Source: Camarhynchus parvulus
Taxonomy: Eukaryota; Chordata; Aves; Passeriformes; Thraupidae
Reading direction: 5' to 3'
Assembly: GCF_901933205.1 (NCBI RefSeq)
Contig: NC_044571.1
Coordinates: 55,427,994-55,491,993 of the forward strand
Length of the DNA: 64,000 bases
Shown here piece after piece: positions 1 through 12,374 of the stretch. Below the pieces are notes generated by a model. It saw nothing but the letters and a program-made list of their open reading frames with translations. It was not told the DNA's origin and searched no databases. Every line of letters starts with the position of its first letter. Within the stretch, counting starts at the first letter, position 1. The translations under genes were made by a program, and so were the position numbers.

Positions 1-385
1 ACCAGTGTCAGGTTAGATATTTACCACTGAGATCAAGTCTATTTCTTGAAACATCAGTTTCTGTAGCTCAAAAGATTTACAGTAGTTAGTTAAATTAATA
101 GTTTATAAAAGTTCCTGAATTAAAAGTACTGAATCCTTAAATGTGCAATAGGCTTTACATTCTAAGAAATATTAAATAAGACCTTTAATTTATTCCTTTA
201 CAGACTTAGAATTCAATGTTACATATGACAACACGACAAGAAAGATGGAGAGACATCCTTCTTACACATCTTGGAGTTTTAATTTTCACAAGGAGGAAGA
301 GATGAGGACCATAAGTATTTTATGGTTTACAAGAGAACTTTTCAAATCAGAGCAATATTTGAATAGATTATTTCATTTAGTAAAC
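1..385. other. Unique AT-rich sequence, nothing recognised
   Basis: No open frame of useful length, repeat or RNA gene is visible before the tandem duplication that begins near 386. Confidence 0.5.
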
Positions 386-545
386 ATTATTTAGCACCTA
401 GATAAGTTCCAGAAACTGAGGATATTGCTTGAAAAGATCTTAAGTCTAAAACATCCAATCTCTGGATTATTTAGCACCTAGATAACTTCCAGAAACTGAG
501 GATGTTTCTTGAAAAGATCCTAAGTCTAAAACATCCAGTTTCTGG
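386..545. repeat. Tandem duplication, two 80-bp copies
   Basis: The block 386-465 is repeated directly at 466-545 with a period of exactly 80 bp. Both copies start ATTATTTAGCACC and end with a TCTGG motif. I count six mismatches over 80 positions and no length change, so this is a single old segmental duplication rather than an active minisatellite. No coding meaning is apparent. Confidence 0.9.
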
Positions 546-688
546 TTTGTTACAAAATAGGGTAATGCCCAACGATTGCAGTGGTCTTCTCTGCAGCCAT
601 AAAAAGGCTTAAAGGCTTCTCTTTGGAAAACTGGAAAGCTGGTTAGAGGATTAGTACTTAACTTTGAGACATGTTTGATTTAAGAAAA

Positions 689-752
<64 letters not shown>

Positions 753-906
753 CATCCATCCATCCATCCATCCATCCATCCATCCATCCATCCATCCATC
801 CATCCATCCATCCATCCATCCATCCATCCATCCATCCATCCATCCATCCATCCATCCATCCATCCATCCATCCATCCATCCATCCATCCATCCATCCATC
901 TCTATC
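689..906. repeat. Compound tetranucleotide microsatellite (TATC)n-(ATCC)n
   Basis: About 15 TATC units (689-750) pass directly into about 38 near-perfect ATCC units (751-906). The second block is about 150 bp with almost no interruptions, which suggests a young, unstable tract. The open frames on both strands here (Ser-Ile-His-Pro and Met-Asp-Gly-Trp repeats) are products of the repeat and not genes. Confidence 0.97.
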
Positions 907-3900
907 AAATCAATTAAGGAATTAAACAACCAGGATAAAGGCAAGGACATGAAAGGGTTGTTCTATTGCAGGACTGTGCTTTGAGGAAAAGTTATCAAAG
1001 TCTGTGTTGGTTTTGTTACCTGAGATATTTTTGTATCAATCAGAAATACTGCACAGACATCCCTTGATGATACTTTACATTTCTCAGACTAGGGGCTTGT
1101 CTTTGGGGATAGGCAAAATCCCAAGGAAGCCATGTGAAAAGAAAAACAAGGAAGCCAGAAGGGCAGTTATTTCTCTCATATTGCTTATCTCGTTAGGCCT
1201 CAGGATTCATTTTACACTGAAATGTAACACTGGTAGGGAAATACCAATTCAGGTATGAAGCATACTATTACAGAAAAAGATAAACATGCACAGAAGTCAA
1301 TTCTAGTAAGGACATGTTAAAATTGCACCTTCTGGGGGACTGCAGGGCTTGAGGTTGCATGAGCAAATTTTATAGTTTGAAAATATTTTCAATTACTCTC
1401 TCATATTTCCCTAATTTTTGTATGCATGAGAAAAATGTCCAGCAATATTAGTGAATTACATTTTCTTACCAGCATTAATGTTAAAACTAACTGCTGTTTA
1501 ACCCATTCTCCATATTTCAGTAATTTAGCCTCTTTTCTTTCCCACATCAGCAGTGTCAATGAATGTCAAAGAAATGAAGACTAATGTGTTTTGGGACTGA
1601 AATGCCACATTTATGGTCTCTTTTAGAAAATACTATTATTTTCTGTTCAGTCAGCTTGATCTCTGTTCACCAACCTAGAAATGAAAGGTTCATACTCCTT
1701 TATTCATTCTTGCAAATTAGTTTGCATTAGCTATTCACTTTAAGGCCAGAATAACTGTAACAGACTGATGGAAGACTATGTCATGCTCATTATGTGATAG
1801 ATTAAAGAAATTAGATTGTCTCATCATCTGAAAAAAAAGTGGAAAAAGACAATGGTTAAAAAGATGGCAATGTCTAGTACATGGGAAAATGTCAATTACT
1901 TCTGTTCGGATTCACCTTTTGCTAAGTTTTGAAGCACTGGCTAGTTCATTGTCTTCTGAAGCTGGAAACTTGGTTTATCCAGCATCCCATGTGAGGGAAA
2001 GCTCCTCCCATTCCTGGCCATAAAATAATAAAAGATAGGAGCAGCCCTCAGTTGCAAGCCACATGCAGGACAAGACCCATGTACCAAAAACATAATGTAT
2101 CTATTAAGCAAATTAAAATTTAAATTGTCTCCCTTCAGTTCATTTAAGTTGCACTTACAGTTCTTTCTGGGTGACCCACAAGAAGATATCCAACCCTTTG
2201 GTGTATCAACTGATGTAGACTGTGACATGATTAAGAGCTGTTTGTAGACTGTTTTTTTACTGCTTCTCTCAGCTACACCAACTACCAACTACCAGTCTCC
2301 TTAGACTGCTGCGACTTGAGCTGCATTTACCTTTACAGAGCTTTAGTGGGTGGTTTAGGCTAATCTTGGTGAAAGCTCTAGAGAGACCTGTCATACAAAG
2401 AGAGACCTGTTTAATGAAGAGGAAACAGTATTTAGTACCATTAAAAATCCTTTTTTTAAACTTTTGTCCAGGTCCCTCATCCTTTAGCCATTCTGCATCT
2501 GTATCTAAGGTTTGTATCAATTTTTGCATGCTTCAGCACAAAATGATTAGCATTATTATTCCCAAAACCAGAAACTATTGCTCCTACCACAGACCCTCTT
2601 CACTTTTCTTCATAATAGAAGTATTTACTTCTAAATAATTCATTTGTCATATTAGGATCCAGGTTAAATATAATGCTTACAAGCTCACACTCAAAGGCGT
2701 ACTAAGGATATGTTAAGCAAAGAAAGATAAGAAAGAACAGCACAGTTTCCCCATAGCCTGAAGGAATTAATTTCTTCTTTTCCTTTTCCAGCCTCTATAG
2801 AATCCTTAACATTAATTCTGTCAAGATGTAGCTTAAACACAGAAATCAGCACATGAAGCTGCCAGAGCACTGAATTAAACAAAAGTGCATGGTTCTATAG
2901 GCATAAATCCTGGAGAACACAGTTAAAAAACAAAACAAGGACAACAAGTGGTTCCAGTTCATCTCACTCACACTGTTAAATAGGTCAGTGATTTCTGTCC
3001 GCAGAGTCATGGCCAACTTATCTCTTCCAGCTCAAAGAAAGATGTGCTAATTGTAAAGTGAACAGTACACGATGTTTTACCATTCACTAGGAATTCTCTG
3101 GCCTGAATTTCACCTCTGCCTTAGATTACTGCAGCTTGAGCTGAAATGTCTGAAATTAACTGAGCCACAGAAAATTACAACAGAATTTCAGCAGCTAACC
3201 ATATAATTAATGTATTTCAGCATCAGCACACATGGAGTATATACATTTAATTTTAAAAAATGTATATGGGTTATGGCTTAGAAATCACATTAATATTTAT
3301 GCAACCTCTTCACTAAGAAAAGCTGTAACATTAGGGCTGCGTACAGTTGCCATTAAATCAGTGGGTGACCACATATCTGTGATGTAGAAGCAGTAATTGC
3401 CACACACTTGCACCATCTCCCTTGGCCATCCTTCTACTGATTAAATGGAGCCTGGGGTGACTACACTCATCTTGCATTTCAGAAGTAGAATAAATAGAAC
3501 TGCAGCAGTCACTTGGTGAACACAAGTATTCTTTTGCAGGCAAGCTGAGAAATAAAGCGTGCAAACCTGGCTTGCCTGCACTTGCCTGGCTGTCAGTGAA
3601 TGAATGCAGAGACAATCACTGCATGATGGAAATTGTTTCTGGGTTAAAAATAAACAATCCATGAACCAAATACAAACTTACAAGTTAATGATACACCTAC
3701 CTTGCTTGAATAACTCCCCATGCTCCATATCTAAGATTTCCTCCTATTTAATGAGTACAATAGTGAGTTGTGTGCTTAGAAAGTAACTTTTCAGATAGTT
3801 GAAGATTATAATTTTGTCAGTCTGCACCTTCTGAGAAGAGCCTAGAGTCACTGACAATTGTTGAAGGATCTCACTTTGGTTCTGTTTCATAGGTTCTGGT

Positions 3901-4682
3901 AAATGCAAGTCCTTGTTACACAAAGGAGCACAAAAGATATGAAAAAAAAAGAGTAAAGTGATAGAGGTTTTTTTAACACTTGTATCAGTGTACAAGAGTA
4001 GAGGTGATGAGGGTATGTTTTGACATGCTATATCAGAAGCATTTTTGTTGAATATAAATTGGACAAGGAGTGATGGGCTGAGAGATGAGATACATGAAAA
4101 TGTTTGTTATCAAACTTTCTATTCCTACCAAAACTGTTGACCTATACTTTCATACTGGAGGTGGTTCACCTAGTGAAGCAAAGATGTGACTTCCTTCACT
4201 AGTCATAGTGTGATTTCCTCATAACAGACAGCAGTTACTAAAAGATGAATCATAACCATGTGACCACGTGTTGAAAGCATTAGCAGATGTTAAACTGTTA
4301 CAGCCATCCATTTAGAAAGATCAGCTTGAAGAACTGAGTCAAGGGGGGATTTTAGTATGGAGAAATCAGACAGCAGTGGAACTGATTGGTCTGTAATATT
4401 GAAAATCAGCTTTGAATTAGTGTATTGCCACTGAGAATATTATTTCTCTGATTTCTAAACAAGTACCTAATCACAAGGACTTAGCATAAATTTCCATCTC
4501 TGTATGTATTTGGATATGAATAAATGACTGAATTCTTCTCAGCCATTTTGGGAAATGAGAAAAACCGATAAAAATAGATAAAAATATAAATATAGAACAC
4601 AGTGATTTTTTAAAAAAATAAGCCCTATTGTTTTATGCATGCTTTAGCTCAAATACTGTTAAAATTTAAAAAGTAGGAAATG
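907..4682. other. Unique sequence without recognisable gene or repeat
   Basis: About 3.8 kb of AT-rich DNA. The open frames (up to 115 codons at 1941-2288 minus) overlap one another on both strands, have no recognisable domain and no exon-like boundaries that I can defend. No LTR or CR1 signature was seen. Confidence 0.45.
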
Positions 4683-4688
4683 GTATGC

Positions 4689-5081
4689 TGTGACGGTGTT
4701 CATAGGGGTTTTTGGTTGAGGGAAGAGATGGTGATCTGACTCCATATTTCAGAAGGCTTGATTTATTATTTTATGATATATATTACATTAAAACTATACT
4801 AAAAGAATAGAAGAAAAGGTTTCATCTCAGAAGGCCAGCTAAGCTAAGAATAGAAAGGAAAGAATGATACAAAGGCAGCTGTCCTGGACTCTCTGTCTGA
4901 GCCAGCTGGGCTGTGATTGGCCATTAATTATAAACATCCAAGATGGGCCAATCAAAGATCCACCTGTTGCATTCCACAGCCGCAGATAACCATTGTTTAC
5001 ATTTTGTTCCTGAGGCCTCTCAGCTTCTCAGGAGGAAAAAATCCTAAGGAAAGGATTTTCAATGAAAAGATGTCTGTGACA
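4689..5081 (-). mobile_element. Solo LTR, passerine class II (ERVK-type) endogenous retrovirus
   Basis: A 393-bp element begins TGTGACGG and ends CTGTGACA on the plus strand. It is flanked by a perfect 6-bp direct repeat, GTATGC, at 4683-4688 and 5082-5087. A 6-bp target duplication is typical of class II (beta-retrovirus-like) elements. On the minus strand the AATAAA-type polyadenylation signal (complement of TTTATTATTT near 4760) lies towards the 3' end, so the LTR is in minus orientation. The sequence resembles an abundant passerine LTR that I recall. No internal gag, pol or env flanks it, so it is a solo LTR left by recombination between two LTRs. Confidence 0.9.
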
Positions 5082-5125
5082 GTATGCTGTGTATTCTCAA
5101 ATCTTACCCATCTTACATGGATAGG

Positions 5126-5368
5126 TGTGTGAATTGACAAACACAGATTTGTCAATCAAAGGCAACTACCAAACCCCAGCTAAAAGGAAAATATCAGATT
5201 TATTTCATTACCTCATTGACAATGCTGGGAACCAGAGACACACAGGGACACGCAGACTCAGTTAGGCTCAGCTCATCCTAGCGAGCAGGGAGGCTCAAGC
5301 ATGGCTGTGAGAGTGTGTTATCTCTCACAGGAATTCTACTTCCCAGAGCAGGCAGAGGATTGACAACA
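5126..5368 (-). mobile_element. Probable short solo LTR
   Basis: On the minus strand this 243-bp block starts TGTTGTCAATCC and ends GTCAATTCACACA, giving the TG...CA ends of an LTR. It carries an AATAAATC polyadenylation-like signal (complement at about 5198-5206) in the expected 3' part. The flanks are ATAGG before and GTAGG after, a five-base repeat with one mismatch. It lies only 44 bp from the ERVK-type LTR. I do not recognise the family, and no internal retroviral sequence adjoins it. Confidence 0.55.
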
Positions 5369-8258
5369 GTAGGCATAATAAATGGAGTTTTCCAACACAG
5401 ATAGTGCTAATCTCTAATTAATTTAGAATTAGAGAGTTTATAAATATATAATATTTATAAATTCTGTTTATAAATATATAATATTTTGTATATCTTTTCA
5501 TAATAGCAGAAAAATATTTAGCAGTTAATGTTGTATCCCTCTGTTCCATTTCACTGATTAAAAAGTTCACATTTGTTACATTACATCAGGAAGCCAGGTA
5601 GTTGATCCTAATTTATTTTATATGTGTTTCATACAGGTGTAAAATCAATACATGAAACTGCTTATTATTTCCTAATATTGAAAAGAGAAACTAAGTCTGA
5701 ATAGCACATTACTACTATGTACTAGGTAAAAATGTGAAGATGGTGGACATTTGACTTGACAAAGTAGAATGAGTCTTGTTTTATCTTGAAAGGCTGTCTT
5801 TGGGGATATGACACTTTATCAGTTGTCCTCTTTTTAATTTTCTTGTGTCCCCATAAATTAGGCATGCTAATTTATGATGCATAATGAAAGATTAAATTAA
5901 AAACTGTGGCCCTGACCTATTATACCCTTCTTACTTGCATGAATTTAATATATATTTGCCTCCTCTGTAAAGACTCCATTAACATGTTTAACTTTCTTTG
6001 CCTTAATAATCTTTAATGCAACGTAAAGGTGAACATATAAATAAATTGCATTTAAAAATACTATCCAAAGAAAATAAAAAGGAGACATCTTCTATATACA
6101 GTAAGTAGTTCTGTATTTCCTTGGATATTAAATAGAAACTATTGAGCATACTGGGATTTATAAACCAGCAAACTTACTTTACTTACTGGAAAAGTCTCAA
6201 CTTGCCTCAATGAGTTTAGACTTTTTCGACATAATTTTCCCTGTCATTCAATAACATATTGTACATTTTTATCTCAGCAGGAGGAGAAATATCTCTTCAG
6301 ATTTCAAATCTTTCAAACTCATTTGAGAAAATCCCTAAATTAAGGATGAATAGATCATTGATGTCTCTTAAATGATGAAAAGCTATGATTGCCACACACT
6401 AGTAATCTTAGCATATATATTGTAAAAAAGAATTTTCATTGTTCTTTTTGAGGTTGACAGAATTGAAACCCACGTAAGTTCTGGCTTTCTCTAATGGCAA
6501 GTCATCTGTATGTTTTCCAGAGAGACTGGACCTTGGCAGAACTGGGTATCAGAGTTCAAAAACCTTAAATTCTTCATCCAAGTCAAAGTTGGTATTGTGC
6601 CAGTGGTTTAGTATTTCAGATGTAGTCTCATGGAACATTTTTCCGATTCTGCTTTATCTTGGTATTTGGTCTCTAGCATTTACTTCAGTTCAAACAACTA
6701 CTGCATTAGGTTTCGGTAGGAATCCCATAGCAGGACTGATACATTTTTTTACTGTGATCTCTGAGCGCTTTATTATGCACTGCTTGGGTTAGGGATTGCA
6801 CTGAAATTTTAAAATCTTTGTGCAGACCCTCATCTGTGAATATCATTTCTCAATTTAAAAAATCAAAATTGTCAAGAATTTCTTTAGCTGACAGCCAAAG
6901 GCTTATTTCATTTCTGCTTTAAATCTGCTATAGCACATGGCTTACTTGATTTTCTTTGTGTGTTTGGGGCTGCACAGAGTTCCTGCTGAGGTTCTGATAT
7001 GAGTGCAAAGCAAAGTCAACTCCTAAAAGAAATTAACATCCCTCTTATTGCTAATTAAAAGCTCTTTGCTTTCTCTCCACATGGCCATTGCAGCTGCTTC
7101 ACGTCCTCTCAATGTTTCAAAAACACATAAATTCAAAGACAATATTGTGAACAGCACCTGGCACTTGCTGCATCTGCCGTGATGAGACTATATTTCATTC
7201 TGTCAGTAAATTAAAATTCTCCAGAGCTGAAAAGGATGCTTTTTTTCTCATTCAACCTCTTCCATTTTCCCCAGTGGTAAAGAGACAGTAGTTTTGCTTC
7301 CATTTTCGATACTAAATATATCATATTGTTGTTTGCTTCAGTGGTGCAGACACCTGCCTCCTGCTGTAAATGTTGTGTTCCACTTTGGAAAGATTTCCCC
7401 AGGGCTCCACATTCAAGTATTGGCTTGTAACTATGGCTTAATATCATGTCAAAATCTCTTAAGGAAGATGCAGCTGGTCAAGTCATCTCAGGACTGAACC
7501 TCCATCTAGTGAAATTCTGAAAATATCCTTTGAGTGTTTGAAGCCTAAGAAGACAAATAAAAGGCTAGCAAGTCATTTGTAAAGATAATAGCTAACAGCA
7601 TGCATTTTCCCATTCCTTCCCCCGCTTTCCATTAATGTTGATAAAGGGAGAAGAGCAGACTACAGGTCAGTGATCTTTGTTATTTATATTCAGGTCAAAG
7701 AAAGTTCCAAACTTTTGTGCTTTGAGCATGGCAGCAAAATGGAAGCAAAGAGAAAGAAAACCTCAACCAAACTGTGGTAGATTTAAGCTCTGATATTTTG
7801 ATCTCAGAGCTTATTTTCAGAAAAATGGCAAGCAGGAAGTTTTTCACTATAGAGAATTTAACAAGCAACAGAATTTGGCTGGATCCTTGTGGCATGATGC
7901 TGCTGTGGTTGCTACAGTATAGGAGTATTTTTTTTTTTAAGAAATCCATAATGGTTGCATTAGAAGTGGGACTACAACAGAAATTATTATTTCGCATTTT
8001 AGTATACAATACGAGAGGATTTGCCAGTAACTTTTACTAAGAGTTACATGAAAAAGGTATTCACATATTATCCAAAGGTTATCTGTCCCTTTTTTTCTTT
8101 TCCAGATTGAGAAAATGGTTCTCTAGATAAATATTAACCTCTTCCCAAATTTCTATATAGTTCAAAAATTTGTACTAATAGTCCCCAACAAAGGGAGAAA
8201 ACCAAAATCCAACAACAAATCCCATCACCACTTTGGATTAAAAACAGGGACAAGGATT
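5369..8258. other. Unique AT-rich sequence with a small direct repeat
   Basis: No gene recognised. At 5436-5456 and 5466-5486 a 21-bp AT-rich word (GTTTATAAATATATAATATT plus T) is repeated with a 30-bp period. The stretch 7010-7190 has a higher information look (E-box CACCTG, SOX-like ACAATATTGT) and might be conserved non-coding DNA, but this cannot be tested here. Open frames are short and without domains. Confidence 0.4.
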
Positions 8259-8269
8259 TTTACTTCAGT

Positions 8270-8340
8270 AAAGAACTGAAGTAAAGACCCTTGTCTTTAC
8301 TTCAGTAAAGCAAAGACAAGGGTCTTTACTTCAGTTCTTT
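8270..8340. repeat. Perfect 29-bp inverted repeat (hairpin) with 13-bp spacer
   Basis: The left arm 8270-8298 is the exact reverse complement of the right arm 8312-8340, with the 13-bp spacer 8299-8311 between them. The spacer repeats part of a third copy: TTTACTTCAGTAAAG occurs at 8259-8273 and again at 8296-8310. This nested arrangement suggests that the hairpin arose by template switching on a short palindromic motif. A transcribed copy would fold into a long perfect stem, but there is no evidence of transcription. Confidence 0.93.
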
Positions 8341-11300
8341 TTCACCCTAGTTGTATGTCTTTAATAAAATAAATATAAAACCACCAAGAGCACAAATACA
8401 TTACTGTTCCTTTCCTTTGTCACACTCCTCACTTTCAGTCCTCAGCTACAGTCCTCATAGCAGACCCAAACCGGCAAGTCTGCAGGTTTGAGGGAGTGTG
8501 GGCATGTTTGGCATGAGTGCAAAATCTCACGGTTTAACACATGTCACGGCAAATGCTTCATGGAAGAGGCCAAGAAGAGCTCACAGCTCCCACTCAGGGA
8601 AGAGCATGACACAGAAAAAAAGAAATACTAACATTTGACTGAAGAGTTGTTACAGATAGAAGAGAAATAACATTTGGGCTGTTGAAACCCTAAAAAAAAT
8701 TTTTTCATGTAATGACTGTGATTCACACATAATGTCTAACACTAACTGACATTCACTAATATTTTTAAGTGAATTTTACTAAAGGCTGATCAAATCTATG
8801 TGAATTCATAGCACCATCATTCAGAAGACACACATGAGAACTGAAGATTTGATGTATTTCTTTGGATGGTCATTTCGTGGGTTTCTCTACCCTAAGACAT
8901 AAAATTTATGAAAGCTCTAAGAAAGACAGTAAAAGCTGTATATGTTACATCTACCAAGCAAATTCTTCACAATTTTTAGCTGTAGTCAAGTAGGAAGATA
9001 ATTCAATTTTAGTTGTTAAAATGTTGAGCTTGTTTTGAAATACAAAACAATTGAGAAAACATGATAAAAAAAAGCCAGTCAGAGGAGCTTCTAAAACAAC
9101 ACAAAATATAATTAATACTTAGACTCTCGCATCTATATCTTGAAATGCCATTATGCTGAATTAAAAGATGATACTTCAAAAGTCTATTTAAATCATTAGA
9201 TAATTATGTCTTTTCAATGCTCAGCTATTTCTAATGTTTACTCTTTAAAAAGCAACCAAAAAATAGCTACTTCAAGTGCATGCATTCCTGATAATCTTTA
9301 GTTAAATAATTTTAGGCACTATTAGTGCATCTGGGTCACCATGACAGATTTTAATATTTAGAAGTAATCACATTTCCTTCTTTTTAGCTATTTTTCCCAA
9401 ATTGTTTTGAAAAGCCTAAGGCTTTTCAAGGATATTTCAAGGATTTATACTATTATGATGCTATCATTTGAATCTCCTGTTAAAGGTATGTAGTTTTAAA
9501 AACAATAGGTATTGAATGTTTTTGTTTTTCTCACCATGTGTCTCAGAACAATATTTGTTATATCCTTGATACTCATTAACTTTTCTCCACCAGTATGTCT
9601 TTCAGCTTCTGTTGATAATGTCAATCATGCAGTTTTCCATGCATCATGTAACTCTTACTTTTTTGACTTACCATTTGAAGCAATGTGTTCGTTTTTTTTC
9701 CACTTCATTAAAAGTCCTTACCAACATCATGAAAATTTACTTTGAAATAATTGAGTGTCTAGCAAAGATTTTCTAAGATGCGTTTTCTTTCTTGGTATGT
9801 CAAGTCAAGACGCTTTTCCCATGAAAAACACAGATCTAGCAAACACAAATACTTTATTTATCTACTTTGGATGGTATTTTTTAATTGTTTCATAAAGTGC
9901 TGGAATGCTTTTACTTTGGAAAAACTAATCTCACTTTTCTTCCTAATTCCACCTATTCAATTTTAGAAATTATTTACTCATGAAAATTTACTTGAATATT
10001 TGTTTTGTTTTTATATTTAATAAATGAAATTGTTCAAAATTTAGAAAAACACATTCATTTAACTACAAATTGTCTTAATTTTAAAAACATTCTATTTAGT
10101 CAAGTTCATGAAAGTTTTTGATTCTCTATCAAACTTTGGGAAGGCTGATAGGTTTTCTTTACAAGCCTATTCATAGTAGGTATGAATACCATAACAGCTG
10201 CAAGTTACAGTGGGAATAATTGAACACAGAAAAATTACTTGTTTGTTAAATAAAAACATCATTGAAGAAAACTAAATTTTCAAGCTCAAAAGACCTACTA
10301 TTTTCAATATGTAGTAAGCGTTATTTATAAATAAGAAGGACTGTTTGAATCACCTCTCAGTCACAGAATCAGCCACAGAAGGAATATCACTTGGGACTCT
10401 TAGCTCCCATTGTTATACTCCATGCTTCCCTTGGTGTTTCCCTTTTTTTTTGTTCCTTTGCTACACCGTTAAAATTCATGTATAAGTAATAGGAGAGATT
10501 CTGAGTTGAAAGGTGCTGTCTATAAATTATTGATATTAAATAGTAGAATGACTGAAATTGGATTAAGCAAAGAGCTAAGTGAGCAAACATCACCTAATCA
10601 TTGTGAATTAAACAACTTCTGTTTGCTTTGATATTTAAACTTAATTTAGATAATATCAGTCATGTAGTACACCTACCTTTTTTTTGCAAGGCAATTAACT
10701 TGACAAAAAGTATGAATTTAATGAATAAATTTTGATAAAATTTTGTGTAATATATATTAAATGGATTAAAGGACAGGCATGAAACAAATCTCAGAAGGTC
10801 ATTCCAAATAGGCTATAATTATTAAAATATTTAAAACATATATTGGTGTCATGTCATAATCAACTCTTGCCTTACTCTATGTCATTGGTTATTTGTAAGA
10901 AAATAACAAATCATCAATGACAAAGTCAACAGTAAGTAAGAAGAGACTTGTAGGGAGACACCTGGAATATGTAGTAGACTGGGAAGACATACCAGTAACA
11001 TTTTACAATGATGAAATATAAGTGACAAAGAATTAAGACACACTTTCTGTGTGAGATCTCTATCTATGTAGAATCAGTGATTCTAGTACTTTTGTTACTA
11101 CCAAAGGATATTTTATACCTGTAGACATAGAAGACAAAGTGTATTTGGAACATATCCTTTGCTAGCATGGTTTAGACACTGCCTTTACTGAAAAGCAAGC
11201 ACTTAGTTCATTAAGCACCAAGTACGCTGACTCATGGGGGAGAAGAATATAAATAACCTTTTCTCTGATTGTATCACTAAGCGATATTGATATACTTCAG

Positions 11301-11394
11301 ACCTTCTCAAGACTGAATGTTTCTCAATTGGGAATCCAAATACCACATCATCTTGGATGAGGTGTATGAAATTACTTCTGTGCTGTTTGAGAAT
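8341..11394. other. Unique AT-rich sequence with a small hairpin
   Basis: No gene or known repeat recognised. A 10-bp perfect inverted repeat with a 3-bp loop lies at 9407-9429 (TTGAAAAGCC, TAA, GGCTTTTCAA), followed by a short direct repeat of TTTCAAGGAT. Open frames are short, overlapping and featureless. Confidence 0.4.
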
Positions 11395-11532
11395 GGGACT
11401 GCATAAGTGATTAGAGGTCTGGAGAACCTCCTCTGTGGGAAAAATCTGAAAAAGCTGAGTCTTTTCTCCCTGGAGGAGCGAAGGCTCAGAAGAGGGCTTA
11501 ATCAAAGTATTCCAGTATATAAGGGCAGCTAC
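11395..11532 (+). mobile_element. CR1 LINE, 5' part of a copy split by an LTR
   Basis: The sequence reads like the end of the CR1 reverse-transcriptase open frame: GGTCTGGAGAACCTCCTCTG, then a segment encoding remnants of the Leu-Phe-Ser-Leu-Glu-(Glu/Lys)-Arg-Arg-Leu motif. The copy is 5'-truncated, as is usual for CR1, and is broken at 11532 by the solo LTR at 11533-11929. It resumes at 11930. Confidence 0.85.
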
Positions 11533-11929
11533 TGTGTTATTTTCTAGGACCCCCGTCAAAGGGAGGAATGATGAATCTGACCCCATGTTCTTAGAAGGCT
11601 AATTTATTATTTTATGATCTATATTATGTAAAAGAATGCTATAACATTCTGTTCTAAAGAATGCAGAAAGGATACAGACAGAAGGCTAAAAGATACTAAT
11701 GAAAAACTGGTGACTTCTTCCAGAGTCCCAACACAGATGGACCACAATTGGTCATTAAGTCAAAAGAAGTCACATGTTGGATAAACAATCTCCAACCACA
11801 TTCCAAAGCAGCAAAACACAGGAGAAGTAAATGAGATAATAGTGTTTTCCTTTTTCTCTGAGGCTTCTCAGCTTCCCAGGAGAAGAATCCTGGTCAAGGG
11901 GATTTTTCAGAAAATATGACAGCGATACA
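11533..11929 (-). mobile_element. Solo LTR (passerine endogenous retrovirus) inserted in CR1
   Basis: A 397-bp element starts TGTGTTATTTTC and ends GCGATACA. It is flanked by the 5-bp direct repeat GCTAC at 11528-11532 and 11930-11934. The internal part (AATTTATTATTTTATGAT near 11600, AGGCTTCTCAGCTTCCCAGG near 11860) resembles passerine ERVK-like LTRs and shares words with the LTR at 4689. The polyadenylation-like AATAAATT on the minus strand puts it in minus orientation. Alternative ends (ATGACA at 11921 with a different target repeat) are possible. No internal genes remain. Confidence 0.85.
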
Positions 11930-12243
11930 GCTACAAAGAGAAAGACCATTCTCTCTCTTCATAAGATGCCACATAGAGAAGATAAGGGACAGCAGCTTCA
12001 AGTTGCACTGGGAGAGATTTCATTTTGATATAAGGAAGGAAGTTTTTACAGTGAGAACAACCAGTTCCCAGGAACCACCTCCCCAGGGGCATTGTAGTTT
12101 TCTCATTGCTGGAGAGTACAGCATGCAGTTGCATGGGGGGCTAGGTAATCTCATCTAGACTTCGTTTCACACAAAAGGTTGAACCAGATGAGCTCTTGAG
12201 GTCTCTTTCAACCTGAGCTGCTCTACAATTCTATGATTCCATG
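11930..12243 (+). mobile_element. CR1 LINE, 3' part of the split copy
   Basis: This continues the CR1 copy interrupted at 11532. It has the region corresponding to AGGAAGNNNTTTTTACNGTGAG near 12035-12053, then the 3' untranslated end: TTGAACCAGATGAGCTCTTG, TCTTTCAACCTGAGCTGCTC and the terminal CAATTCTATGATTCC at about 12228-12242. That terminal ATTCTATG motif is the usual avian CR1 3' end. The open frame is broken by stops and small deletions. Confidence 0.9.
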
Positions 12244-12374
12244 AAAAGTGGCCGCTATATTCCCCCATAAGGTTAACAACCAAATATATGTGTTGAAAGG
12301 AGTATCCGGAGGACACATAATCATTCCTTCATCTGAAATGAAGGTCTATGGTCTAATTATATTAAAATTCTCAA

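Noticed and set aside
671..950. Open frames of Ser-Ile-His-Pro and Met-Asp-Gly-Trp repeats
   Set aside because: They are translations of the (TATC)n/(ATCC)n microsatellite on the two strands.
11203..11586. 127-codon minus-strand open frame
   Set aside because: It spans unique DNA, a CR1 fragment and the start of an LTR, so it cannot be a conserved gene.
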